NCBI GenBank assembly: GCA_013141065.1 | Contig: JABFRR010000004.1 | Span: forward strand, 99,061 to 163,060 | Length of the DNA stretch: 64,000 bases | Origin: Bacteriovoracaceae bacterium | GTDB taxonomy: Bacteria > Bdellovibrionota > Bacteriovoracia > Bacteriovoracales > Bacteriovoracaceae | Reading direction: 5' to 3' | Shown: piece by piece, positions 46,545 through 54,539 of the stretch | Layout of the letters: each line of letters starts with the position of its first letter | Position numbering within the stretch: position 1 is the stretch's first letter | Program-made: the position numbers and the translations under genes | Notes under the pieces: model-generated | The model's database searches: none | The model's input: the letters and a program-made list of their open reading frames with translations, nothing else | What the model was told of the DNA's origin: nothing

Positions 46545-49178
46545 ATGACTTTAACTTTGAAAAATTTAATCCTCATCAGTAAAGAGCAAGAGAACTCTTT
46601 AGTTGGGCGATATTTTTCTGAGCAAGGTTTGGAGTTGCGTTTTGTTTATGACCCATTAGAAATTTATTTGTTCGCGGTCGATAATGTGTGCCCAGAGGTT
46701 CTCAATATTCCAAGAATTCAAACACTAGATGATATAGAGCCAGCATTAAAGAAGAATGTCAGATGTCGAGTTAATGAAGACATGTTGATGTCTACTTTGG
46801 GAAAAAAATTATTAGATACTTATTTTAACAATTCAAAAGATTTTAATATCGTTGAGCGTTTTTCTGCTGAAATGAAAAAAGTTGTATGTTTTAAGCTTCA
46901 TGAAGCATTGAATATTGGTTATTTTGTCGACTCTGTTGTCATTGAATCCTATAAAGCAAAATTTGAAATTTCTAAGCTAAGAGAATTTCTCAACAAAGCA
47001 TTTATGTATGCAGTAGATAAAAACGAGAATAATTCCGACGAATTGCCTATAGAGGTTTCTTATTCACATGATAGCGATGCTTTAGCAGTTCAAATTTCAT
47101 TTAATTTAGATGGATTTGATGAAAAAAATGAATTGAATTTTTTTCTCAATAATTTAGTAGATAATTGCAATCTCTTGGATGTTACTTACTTATCGAATCG
47201 CAAAAGACTAGTGATTTCACTTGTTAATTTTAAACGCGGTAATTTACAAAATGCTAAAGGCTATATCTTTACAGAAATAGACTCTAAAAATGCTGGAGAG
47301 TTACCTGATGATGTTGAATTGGTTTCGGGATTAAAATTTAATAGTAATGTTACTTATAAAGCTGTACCCAAAGAAATACATACGGACAGATTTGTACTCG
47401 CAAATAAAATAGCTACATTTATAATCGACTATCGTGCAACTGACGAATCCTCAAAATTTGCTAGTGAGTTGACGGTTTTAGATATTGAAGACTATTTAAG
47501 TCTATATCCTAAGAAAATAGACAATAAGATTGTTGATGCAGAAATGAAGGAGTTTATCCTCAATCTGATAAAAAGTGATCAGCTCTTCACGGGAGTCAAT
47601 GAATACGTCAGCAAGCTCGGTCAAAGTGCAAATCTGGGTGAAGTTGAAAACGAAGATTTGGTAAAAATTAAAAAAGGAAATTCACTCATAAATGTAGAGG
47701 ATGACCTGGTTGTCAAAGGCCATGTCAATGATCTTGAAAAAGAAACTGTGACAACGGTAAAAGGCACTAGGGGAGAAAAAGAAACAAGTACAATCGTTAA
47801 GGGCGGTTCTGTTGAAGAAGCCGAGCAAGTGACAAAAATACAAGGATCGCCTGCTGAAAATAAAGAAGCGATTACCATAGTAAAAGGTAATGCAGAGACA
47901 TTAAAAGATAGCAGTGATAAATTTGTTTTTAGCAGTGATGCGAATTCTCATTCTGCAGCTGAACAAAAATGGGAAGTAAAAAAATTATCATCTTCTGATG
48001 ATGAGGTCGCTGATTCTAGTGATGTGATGAAAGTGATATCGCTGGATAATGATGGAGTCGATAAAGACGCAAAAACTGCTCCCGTAGTTAAAGAATTAAC
48101 TCAACAAGCATTTCATCAGATAAAAGATAGACTTGAATTACAAGTCACAAAAATGAAGACTATTGTTGATTCCATGAAAGGTGAAATCACGAAGCTGAGA
48201 TCTGATGTTGCTGAAAAAGAATTAGCTTTAGCTGTTATCAAACAACAAGAGCAAATTAAAGAAAAAACTGAAGCCTTGGAAGGTGAATCAAAAACTCCTA
48301 CTTTAGATAAATCAACTCCTGAATTAAAAGAAAATGTAATGCTTAAAAATTCTCTAGTTAAAGCCATTGATGCGATTAAGCTTAAGGATAAACAGCTTTT
48401 AAAAACAAAAACTGATTTTGAAATGGCAGTTCTTGCTAAAGAATTAAAGGTTAAAAATTTAGAAGAAAAAATAGAAAGCATGAAATTAGAAATGGCGCAT
48501 TTGCGTGAGGCAAGCGGAGTAGAAAAATTAAAACAACTTGAAGAAGAAAATAGAAAGTTGGAATCTAGAGTGGAGTTGGCAAAAGGAAAAGTCAGCACTT
48601 TGAGTGATAACTTAAGTGCCCATGACAACGCATTACTAGAAAAGAAAGAAAAAGAAGTCGAAGCGCTTAAAAATGGTCTACAAACTGCTCAGGTCTTTAT
48701 TGAACGCTTAAAAGCTGAAAAAATTGATTTAGAAGTGCGTATGAGTGTGGATCGTGAAGCATTATCAAAGCTGAGAGAGGATAAAGACAACCCAGGTGGA
48801 AATCCAAAACTTAAGCAAGAAATGGCCGATAAAGATGACCTCATTCACTCTTTGACGCTTGAAAAACGTACAGCGGAAGATAAGCATAAGCTCGTTTCTA
48901 TGGAGCTTAAAAAGACAGAGCAGCGCTTAAAATTCGCTATTGCTCAACTTGAATCAAGTAGTAAAAAACGTGATGGAACTGGTATCGCCGCACAAAAGAG
49001 TGCTGATGCTTATGCAAAACAACTCGACCAGGCAAATTCTCGTCTAAGTGAAGCCAGTCTCGAAGTGACCGAAAAGAAAAAAGAGTTACTTAAGTTAAAA
49101 CATGAGAATTCACTTCTCTCCGTGAAATTGTCTGACCTTGAGAGAAAATTAGCTTCTATGGATAAAAAAGCCGCATAA
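46545..49178 (+). CDS. Large coiled-coil protein with degenerate short repeats
   Basis: I do not recognise this 877-residue protein. Residues about 1-260 are a globular N-terminal part with no motif I know. Residues about 390-470 contain five degenerate repeats of about 13-16 residues ending in VKG or IQG, such as KETVTTVKG, KETSTIVKG, EQVTKIQGSP and KEAITIVKG. An acidic Ser/Asp stretch follows. From about residue 512 to the end lies a long coiled coil, broken near 610 and 760 by short loops. No signal peptide or membrane helix is present, so it is probably cytoplasmic and may form filaments or scaffolds. It is the second gene of a pair with the degenerate HD-GYP-like gene. Confidence 0.6.
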   Translation: MTLTLKNLILISKEQENSLVGRYFSEQGLELRFVYDPLEIYLFAVDNVCPEVLNIPRIQTLDDIEPALKKNVRCRVNEDMLMSTLGKKLLDTYFNNSKDFNIVERFSAEMKKVVCFKLHEALNIGYFVDSVVIESYKAKFEISKLREFLNKAFMYAVDKNENNSDELPIEVSYSHDSDALAVQISFNLDGFDEKNELNFFLNNLVDNCNLLDVTYLSNRKRLVISLVNFKRGNLQNAKGYIFTEIDSKNAGELPDDVELVSGLKFNSNVTYKAVPKEIHTDRFVLANKIATFIIDYRATDESSKFASELTVLDIEDYLSLYPKKIDNKIVDAEMKEFILNLIKSDQLFTGVNEYVSKLGQSANLGEVENEDLVKIKKGNSLINVEDDLVVKGHVNDLEKETVTTVKGTRGEKETSTIVKGGSVEEAEQVTKIQGSPAENKEAITIVKGNAETLKDSSDKFVFSSDANSHSAAEQKWEVKKLSSSDDEVADSSDVMKVISLDNDGVDKDAKTAPVVKELTQQAFHQIKDRLELQVTKMKTIVDSMKGEITKLRSDVAEKELALAVIKQQEQIKEKTEALEGESKTPTLDKSTPELKENVMLKNSLVKAIDAIKLKDKQLLKTKTDFEMAVLAKELKVKNLEEKIESMKLEMAHLREASGVEKLKQLEEENRKLESRVELAKGKVSTLSDNLSAHDNALLEKKEKEVEALKNGLQTAQVFIERLKAEKIDLEVRMSVDREALSKLREDKDNPGGNPKLKQEMADKDDLIHSLTLEKRTAEDKHKLVSMELKKTEQRLKFAIAQLESSSKKRDGTGIAAQKSADAYAKQLDQANSRLSEASLEVTEKKKELLKLKHENSLLSVKLSDLERKLASMDKKAA

Positions 49179-49202
49179 TTTTTAAATCTAATCGATTTTT
49201 CC

Positions 49203-49231
49203 TTGTCAGTTTTAATGATTTTAAGTAAAAA
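49203..49231 (+). promoter_or_regulatory. Predicted promoter of the tRNA-Leu gene
   Basis: TTGTCA at 49203-49208 and TAAAAA at 49226-49231 are separated by 17 bp and lie 17 bp before the tRNA 5' end. The -35 matches consensus in five of six bases, and spacing and position fit a sigma70-type promoter. Confidence 0.45.
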
Positions 49232-49248
49232 TAGTCTCTCAAATCGAC

Positions 49249-49331
49249 GCCCTGCTGGTGAAATTGGCAGACACGCCAGACTTAGGATCTGGTGCGCAAG
49301 CGTGGGGGTTCAAGTCCCTCGCAGGGCACCA
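49249..49331 (+). tRNA. tRNA-Leu (anticodon TAG)
   Basis: The acceptor arms GCCCTGC (49249-49255) and GCAGGGC (49321-49327) pair perfectly. The anticodon stem CCAGA/TCTGG encloses the loop CTTAGGA with anticodon TAG (codon CTA). A short variable arm follows and the T-arm has GGTTCAAGTCC. The CCA end is encoded at 49329-49331. The 3' end is followed by an integrase gene after 28 bp, so this tRNA is probably the integration site of the neighbouring island. Confidence 0.95.
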
Positions 49332-49359
49332 TTTTGATTCAACTTTCTAATATCATTAA

Positions 49360-50475
49360 CTAATCCACTACATTTAATTTTCGCTGGTCTATAAATGGGA
49401 TACTCATTTTAGATTCACTCGTCATATCCATGAACTGTATCGAATTCTGTAAATGATCAGGAGTGAAGTGAGCGTACCGCATCGTCATTTTTATATCCGT
49501 GTGACCTAAGAGCTTTTGCAGATCAAAAACATTTCCACCATTCATCATATAGTTCGAAGCAAAGCTGTGTCTTAGGTCGTGGAAGCGAATTTTGTTCGTT
49601 ATTCCTGCCTTGTCCTGTGCTTTATGGAATCGTCTATAGATGTGGGCGTATTTTACTTCTGATCCATCGGCCTCAAGAAAGACGAAAGGATTTCCATTAG
49701 AAGATTGTCGAAGTGAAACAAGAAGCATTCGCACTTCTTGAGTCATTGGAACGAATCTTTTAATTTTGGTCTTAGTCGTTTCTTTCAAGCCGTACTTGTC
49801 TCTAGTACGAGTCACTGAGATTTGATTGTTCACAAAATCTATTCGATCCCATTTTAAACCACACATTTCAGCAAGCCTTAGTCCAGTATGGATGGCCACG
49901 AAGAAAAAGGGGAGAAGCTGATCTGTCTTATTAGCTCGCAGGAATTGATTGATCTCTACCTTTATCCAAAAATTATCCTGAACAAGATCGGGCTTTGGCT
50001 TTTTAATATTCTCCAAAGGATCAACTACAATAATTTTATCCCTACGCGCTTTGTGGATAATTGATCTAAATACGATCCAAATATTCTTTATACCTTTGGC
50101 CGTATGAGTTTTTCTTAGATCCTTCATCAGATCCATTCCCATCTCTTCAGTGATGTCACTTAGGTTTAATTTGGCAAATCTCGGATAAAGATGAGTTCTT
50201 AGAATACTTCCATAAGATAAGAATGTTTTATGAACACAATTTACTTCGACATGATTATGAAGCCATTTATCTGCAAATTGCTCAAAGTTTACTTCCACTG
50301 TCTTATGATAATGTTCACCGAGTGCTAATTTAGAGAGTCTTTCTGTTTCAACTCTATTTTTCCAAATTTTAGCATCAGTTATTTTCTTGAATGACGGACT
50401 ATTGATTTTTTTACCACCGATATAATAACTTTCTCGGTAACGTAATTCGCCGTTTTTTAATTTTACTTTCTCCAT
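49360..50475 (-). CDS. Tyrosine recombinase/integrase of the genomic island
   Basis: This 371-residue integrase has an N-terminal arm-binding region (about 1-60), a SAM-like core-binding domain (about 62-155) and a catalytic domain. The catalytic residues are all present: Arg200 (HTGLRLAE), His299 and Arg302 (FHDLRHSFASN), His325 (LLGHTD) and the nucleophile Tyr334 (MRYAHF). It is encoded immediately beside the 3' end of tRNA-Leu, reading toward it, the normal arrangement for elements that integrate into tRNA genes. The family is the phage-integrase group related to lambda Int. The frame is intact, so the island may still be excisable. Confidence 0.94.
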   Translation of the reverse strand: MEKVKLKNGELRYRESYYIGGKKINSPSFKKITDAKIWKNRVETERLSKLALGEHYHKTVEVNFEQFADKWLHNHVEVNCVHKTFLSYGSILRTHLYPRFAKLNLSDITEEMGMDLMKDLRKTHTAKGIKNIWIVFRSIIHKARRDKIIVVDPLENIKKPKPDLVQDNFWIKVEINQFLRANKTDQLLPFFFVAIHTGLRLAEMCGLKWDRIDFVNNQISVTRTRDKYGLKETTKTKIKRFVPMTQEVRMLLVSLRQSSNGNPFVFLEADGSEVKYAHIYRRFHKAQDKAGITNKIRFHDLRHSFASNYMMNGGNVFDLQKLLGHTDIKMTMRYAHFTPDHLQNSIQFMDMTSESKMSIPFIDQRKLNVVD

Positions 50476-50507
50476 AAGATCTCCTGTTTAGAGGCCTTAG
50501 GATTCAA

Positions 50508-50721
50508 TTGCTGTCTACTGTATTTAATTGTTAAAGAACACGGTCTAGCACTGTGTTTAGCTATCGTGAGCTGTTCTGAATGGCAAGTGTGAGCTGGATT
50601 ATTCATTAGAGTCTCGATTCTCCAATGAAAAAATTATAGGAACCATTTTTTAGATGAGCGAAATGATGCTCAAAAGTGTTGTGGTCTATTGCTGCTGGTT
50701 GCTGTCTATTGTGGTCTATTG
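50508..50721. repeat. Four copies of a 13-bp direct repeat upstream of the integrase
   Basis: The motif TTG[CT][TG]GTCTA[CT]TG occurs at 50508-50520, 50679-50691, 50699-50711 and 50709-50721, the last two overlapping. All four are on the plus strand within the 338-bp spacer between the integrase start and the excisionase-like gene. The position and spacing are those expected of integrase arm-type or excisionase binding sites. The rest of the spacer carries no gene. Confidence 0.7.
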
Positions 50722-50813
50722 ATGTCGAGAGTGGTTTAATGCTATTTTTCATTGATCTTCCTCATAATGAAGGGAGGACATACATAACGATGCCCTCCTC
50801 AAAAGTTTACAAA

Positions 50814-51002
50814 CTAGAATTTTTTCTGGGTTTGTCTTCTTAGGTCATCAATCCATTTTTCTAAATCGTGTTTGTGAAAACGAACAAGGCGGCCAACTTT
50901 AAAATAAGGAATTTCCTTTCTTAAAATGGCCGTTCTTAATCGAGATACTTTTACGTTGAGAAATTTGGCGGCTTGGTCAATGTCGAAATGATCTGAATTC
51001 AT
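50814..51002 (-). CDS. Excisionase-like helix-turn-helix protein
   Basis: This 62-residue protein is a MerR/AlpA-type winged helix: FDIDQAAKFLNVKVSRLRT, then IPYFKVGRLVRFHKHDLEKWI. Proteins of this size and pattern act as recombination directionality factors (Xis) or integrase-gene activators. It is encoded on the same strand as the integrase, 338 bp upstream of it. A second, truncated protein of the same type lies at 54306-54538. Both point to a satellite-like or integrative element. Confidence 0.8.
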   Translation of the reverse strand: MNSDHFDIDQAAKFLNVKVSRLRTAILRKEIPYFKVGRLVRFHKHDLEKWIDDLRRQTQKKF

Positions 51003-51095
51003 AATTTACTCCTGTCACAACATAATTGCTGTGAATTGGAGTCTAGGAGGATGAAAAAGGTTTGAGAGCTGGTAACAAATGTCAGTAAGTTTTTA

Positions 51096-51500
51096 TTACT
51101 TACCACTCTTCTTTTTAGCAGGATTTAGATATTTTACTTTCTGTCTTAATTTCTCAGTAGTGTCTACATCACGAATATCTAGAATATCGGGGAAATTATT
51201 AGCAATATATGTAAAAAAAGGTTTTATTATTTTTTCGTATTTCTTATCGGGATATAATTCTTCAGATAATTTATTAACCCCCATTAAGAATGCATCGAAA
51301 AGCATATTATTTGGACGCCCTTTTTTAGTTTTATAACTATTAAGTATTTTCGTATCACCAATTTTGATATTATCAGCTTTATTTACGGTAGGAGAAAATG
51401 CAGTAAATTCATCCTCTAATTCTTTTATTAAATTATCATCTTTAAGAAAGCAAGTGGTTTCTAAAAAATATTTCTCCTTTCCTCTAGAAAGAGTAAAAGT
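51096..51500 (-). pseudogene. 3' remnant of an island gene, cut off by the IS110-like element
   Basis: The minus-strand frame begins only at the IS edge (51500, with a stop just inside the IS) and runs to 51096, about 134 codons. No start with a ribosome-binding site is visible; the first ATG (51305) sits in the middle. Segments such as KEKYFLETTCFLKDDNLIKE and NNMLFDAFLMGVNKLSEELY are protein-like, but I know no family. Joined across the IS, the frame continues from the C-terminal end of the ATPase gene at 53046, so both may be parts of one gene. That join is inference. Confidence 0.5.
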
Positions 51501-51866
51501 TTAGCCGCTATGCCCGCCGAACCTCGCACGAGCAGTGACTGCTTCATTAGATTTTCTACCTGGAAGTTTTTATCTGTGAACTAATCCATTACCTTAAACA
51601 GAATTTCGCCTTAGCTTATTCATTCATCTTAATGAACTCATAATGTGCCATGATAATGTTGGATTTAAAAAGAAGGCGTGCCAGTCAAATAATGGTCATC
51701 GCTTATCATTAGCGTGACATGAAAATATTGGGCCTCATCCTTCATCCCTAATTCACCCGAAACAATCCTTATGTTTAATTTAACAATCGCTTTCCTGTCA
51801 TCAAGAATAAGAAAGGGATTTGTTTCCTAATTCACTTCCATGTGAAATCAAATGAACGAGATTCTA
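51501..51866 (-). other. Long non-coding 3' region of the IS110-like element
   Basis: This 366-bp stretch downstream of the transposase stop has no coding frame and is GC-richer at its distal end. In IS1111-type elements the guide (bridge/seek) RNA that selects the target is encoded in such a 3' non-coding end. Imperfect hairpins can be drawn (for example around GCACGAGCAGTGACTGC), but I cannot confirm the conserved loop structure by eye. Confidence 0.3.
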
Positions 51867-52921
51867 TTAGCGTTTCTGTCCAACAAGTAATCGTAGTCGT
51901 TTTCTTTCCTTTAAGTACTCCTCGTAATCGTCATTGTATGTGTCATTATTTTTTAATAAGTGAAGTGATAATGAAGAAATTTTTCTAGCCAATGCTACCT
52001 TGGCATCTTTGGCAGAAATTCCTTTGGCCCTAAGTGCATCGTGATAATCACGCAAAGTTGTTTCAGTTCTCATTGCTGATTCTGCTGCGCCAATAAAAAC
52101 ATCTCTTAACTCACGACGTCCGTGGACTCTTTTATTGCCATATATTTTGCCGGCTGAAATTTGTATATGACGAACTAGCATACAATATCCCCAGAATTGA
52201 TGTTTATTTCGAAATCTTTCTGGCTGACATACGATAGCCGCTATTACATTGGCACGTACAATACTGATCCCTGGAATAGTCATTAAATTTCTAATTGGAC
52301 GATACTTTTTTTTTTTGATTGTTTTTAAACCAATCTAAATATTTTATTTTTTCATTTTCAAGAAACTCGACCTGACTAAAAGATTAGTGGCCACAAATCT
52401 TGCAGATTCATTTTTAATTCAATACATCGATCTTTGTTTTTATAAAAATTGTTTTCATCCGTCTTAAGCCCCTCAGCTCTAAAGACGGATTTTAATCTAT
52501 TTTTAAAACGTACTATTTCTTGGACAATGTCGATATAGCCACTTACTGATGTCCTCAGTTGTGCCCAATGGGAATTATCGTGAAAAACTTCCTTTAAGTG
52601 TCCACATCGAAGTTCATTAGCTAGATGAATTGCATCTCTAAAATCTGTTTTTGCTCCAGATTTTTTAGCAACATAAGTAGGATTACAAACTAATAATCGA
52701 TCCACCTTTTGCTTGAGTGAAATATACAACCACTGTGAAATAGTTGACTCTTCGAATGTGAGAATACGCTCGCCATTTATTGATTCGATGACGTTCCAAA
52801 GGTTTTTTTCCGAGGTATCTACTGTTTTTCTGAGGATGCAATCACCAATTTCATTCAAAACGGCAAAAGTTGAAGTTGATGAATGGGCGTCAAGGCCGAT
52901 AAAATACTTCATAAGCAGCAC
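51867..52921 (-). pseudogene. IS110-family transposase, two frameshifts
   Basis: The N-terminal part (52376-52921) carries the RuvC-like DEDD domain: YFIGLDAHSSTSTFAV, then TFEESTISQWL and AKTDFRDAIHLANEL. The C-terminal part (51867-52283) carries the Transposase_20 domain: MTIPGISIVRANVIAA and KHQFWGYCMLV. Between them the frame shifts twice, once near 52380 and once in an A-run near 52305. Conceptual repair joins the parts through an intact linker (FLENEKIKYLDWFK). The gene is therefore dead or, less likely, expressed by slippage on the A-run. Confidence 0.85.
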
Positions 52922-53045
52922 TCCTTGTGATCAAAATGTTTATAGAGATACAAACATTTTAATATCCACACGCTTAATTGCTGGCACGCTAGGTTTTGCC
53001 TAGATGAGGCCCAAGTGGATTACGCCCTAAGGCGGTGCTGCTTTC

Positions 53046-54290
53046 TTACCTTGTCAAATTAAAATACTGTTTTGGAAATAAGTAATTATGTATTGCTGTG
53101 CAGATCTCATCATTCCAAAATGCAGCTTCTGATTTTTCTAGTGAGTTTTTATCAAAAACACTAAGGAATGTTCCTTGACTTAAATTTAAGACATGCTCCA
53201 ACGCAATTCCTAATCTTGCAAACTCTGTCATTCTTGGCAAATTAGTTTCTTGGATTGTAGGGAGTATTTTTAGGATTGGAGAAATTAGGCTTACGATTCC
53301 ACTAAAAAGGTATGAATAATCTTCGTCAAAGTCTTTATCTAATCTTGATTCTGACTTTCTTTTTTCTTTTGTTATCTTAGATAAGTTTATTATGATTGCT
53401 CTATCTAAAAAATCAGCTCTCGTTGTTAATTCATCAATGCCATTAAATAACACTGGTCGTGAAATATCATAAATTATTTCTTTATCATTAGAGTATAGTG
53501 CTCTTTTGGTAAATCCAACACCAGAAGAAATGCGGCAAAATAAATCTGACATTTCTGCATTAAGTCCAGAAAGATTATCAAAAGCCAATAGAAGTGATGA
53601 GTGTGCTGTTACAATTACATCATCAATTTTTTTAGGAGGAGCTACTAGTAAAGGATGAGTAGGATCTACTAATTTTTTTATGATTTTTGAAATAGTAGTT
53701 TTTCCTGTTCCTTGAAGTCCTTGTAGAATTAGTATTGGGTTAGCTCCACTTTTTGGAATAATTGCTTTGATGATAAATGCTAAAACTAAAATATAATCAT
53801 TTGAGTTTTCAAGATTAAACTTAGATTTAAATTTGCTAAGAAATACTTCAATCTCTACATTGGTTGGAATTGGTAAAGAAAGCATTTTTTGTGATCTGTA
53901 GAATGGAGGTTGAACGCTTCTTGTTAGTCGGAATTTTTCTGCATCTATAATGCAATACCCATTGTCTACTAGATCGATAATTATATTATCACTTTCATCT
54001 CTACCGAATCTTAATGATACATCCTTTGTCACAGGCGACATGTAGGCTTCAGATTCCAAGTGTGCAAAGATTTCTTCAATTATTTGTTTATTGCAATTGC
54101 CTAATTTGTTTTCTTTGAAAATAGAAATGACTACACTGTTAACGCATTCAGATTCTATAATAACAGTCGTCTTTATTCCCTTGTTGAAATAGCTAAAAAA
54201 CTTTCTTCCGTTCGTATCTTTAAAGTATTCGGGATAATATATTTTTTTAAATGTTGTAAAAAATAATTCTATAGATTCTGATTTTTTCAT
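53046..54290 (-). CDS. Phage/plasmid-type P-loop ATPase (D5-like replication helicase)
   Basis: This 414-residue protein has Walker A GLQGTGKTT (residues 191-199), Walker B LLLAFDN (233-239), and an arginine-finger region (TRADFLDRAIIINL near 285-300). The order matches the superfamily 3-like/D5 ATPases found in satellites, phages and integrative islands, which unwind DNA at the element's own origin. The N-terminal 140 residues are not recognised and lack a clear primase motif. The frame ends in YLFPKQYFNLTR* exactly at the edge of the IS110-like element, so the natural C-terminus is probably lost (see the remnant at 51096-51500). Confidence 0.75.
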   Translation of the reverse strand: MKKSESIELFFTTFKKIYYPEYFKDTNGRKFFSYFNKGIKTTVIIESECVNSVVISIFKENKLGNCNKQIIEEIFAHLESEAYMSPVTKDVSLRFGRDESDNIIIDLVDNGYCIIDAEKFRLTRSVQPPFYRSQKMLSLPIPTNVEIEVFLSKFKSKFNLENSNDYILVLAFIIKAIIPKSGANPILILQGLQGTGKTTISKIIKKLVDPTHPLLVAPPKKIDDVIVTAHSSLLLAFDNLSGLNAEMSDLFCRISSGVGFTKRALYSNDKEIIYDISRPVLFNGIDELTTRADFLDRAIIINLSKITKEKRKSESRLDKDFDEDYSYLFSGIVSLISPILKILPTIQETNLPRMTEFARLGIALEHVLNLSQGTFLSVFDKNSLEKSEAAFWNDEICTAIHNYLFPKQYFNLTR

Positions 54291-54305
54291 AAATTCTCCA
54301 ATGAT

Positions 54306-54538
54306 TTAATGTCGTTCGTTGTTTTTCTTTAAAGTGTAATTTAGGTGAGGCGGAGAAGGGCCATTCGATTGATTGTTAATCCATTCCTCAATTTCTGAAA
54401 CCCTGAAACGGATAAGATGCCCAATTTTTATAAAAGGTATTTTTCCTTGGAATATCTGACTACGAACCCATGACTCTTTTACAGATAGGTAGGTTGATAT
54501 TTCTTTTATAGATAATAGTTTAGATTGTATAGTGGAAT
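54306..54538 (-). pseudogene. Excisionase-like HTH gene with lost start
   Basis: The minus-strand frame, ending with TAA at 54306-54308, reads SIKEISTYLSVKESWVRSQI and then IPFIKIGHLIRFRVSEIEEW. This is the same AlpA/Xis-type helix-turn-helix as the gene at 50814-51002. It has no ATG, GTG or TTG before the helix, and the frame runs into the IS66-like element at about 54540, so the start was probably displaced by that insertion. It directly precedes the D5-like ATPase gene and may have regulated it. Confidence 0.6.
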
Positions 54539-54539
54539 C

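Larger units (their letters stand above)
51501..53045 (-). mobile_element. IS110-family (IS1111-like) insertion sequence, degraded
   Basis: A DEDD-type transposase gene lies between a 125-bp leader and a 365-bp trailer. The trailer and leader share an inverted pair TTGGGCCTCATC (51728-51739 and 53003-53014), like the sub-terminal inverted repeats of the IS1111 subgroup. A second inverted pair, GCGTGCCAG, occurs at 51676-51684 and 52981-52989. The outer limits given here are where the island reading frames on each side break off, so they are approximate. No target duplication is seen, as expected for this family. Confidence 0.6.

Noticed and set aside
47621..48628. Minus-strand frames of 85 and 170 codons
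   Set aside because: They are antisense to the 877-residue coiled-coil gene, and their Ser/Phe-rich products are what antisense Lys/Glu codons give.
50508..50721. CRISPR array
   Set aside because: Only four short 13-bp repeats, unequal spacing with two overlapping, and no cas genes; better explained as integrase-binding sites.
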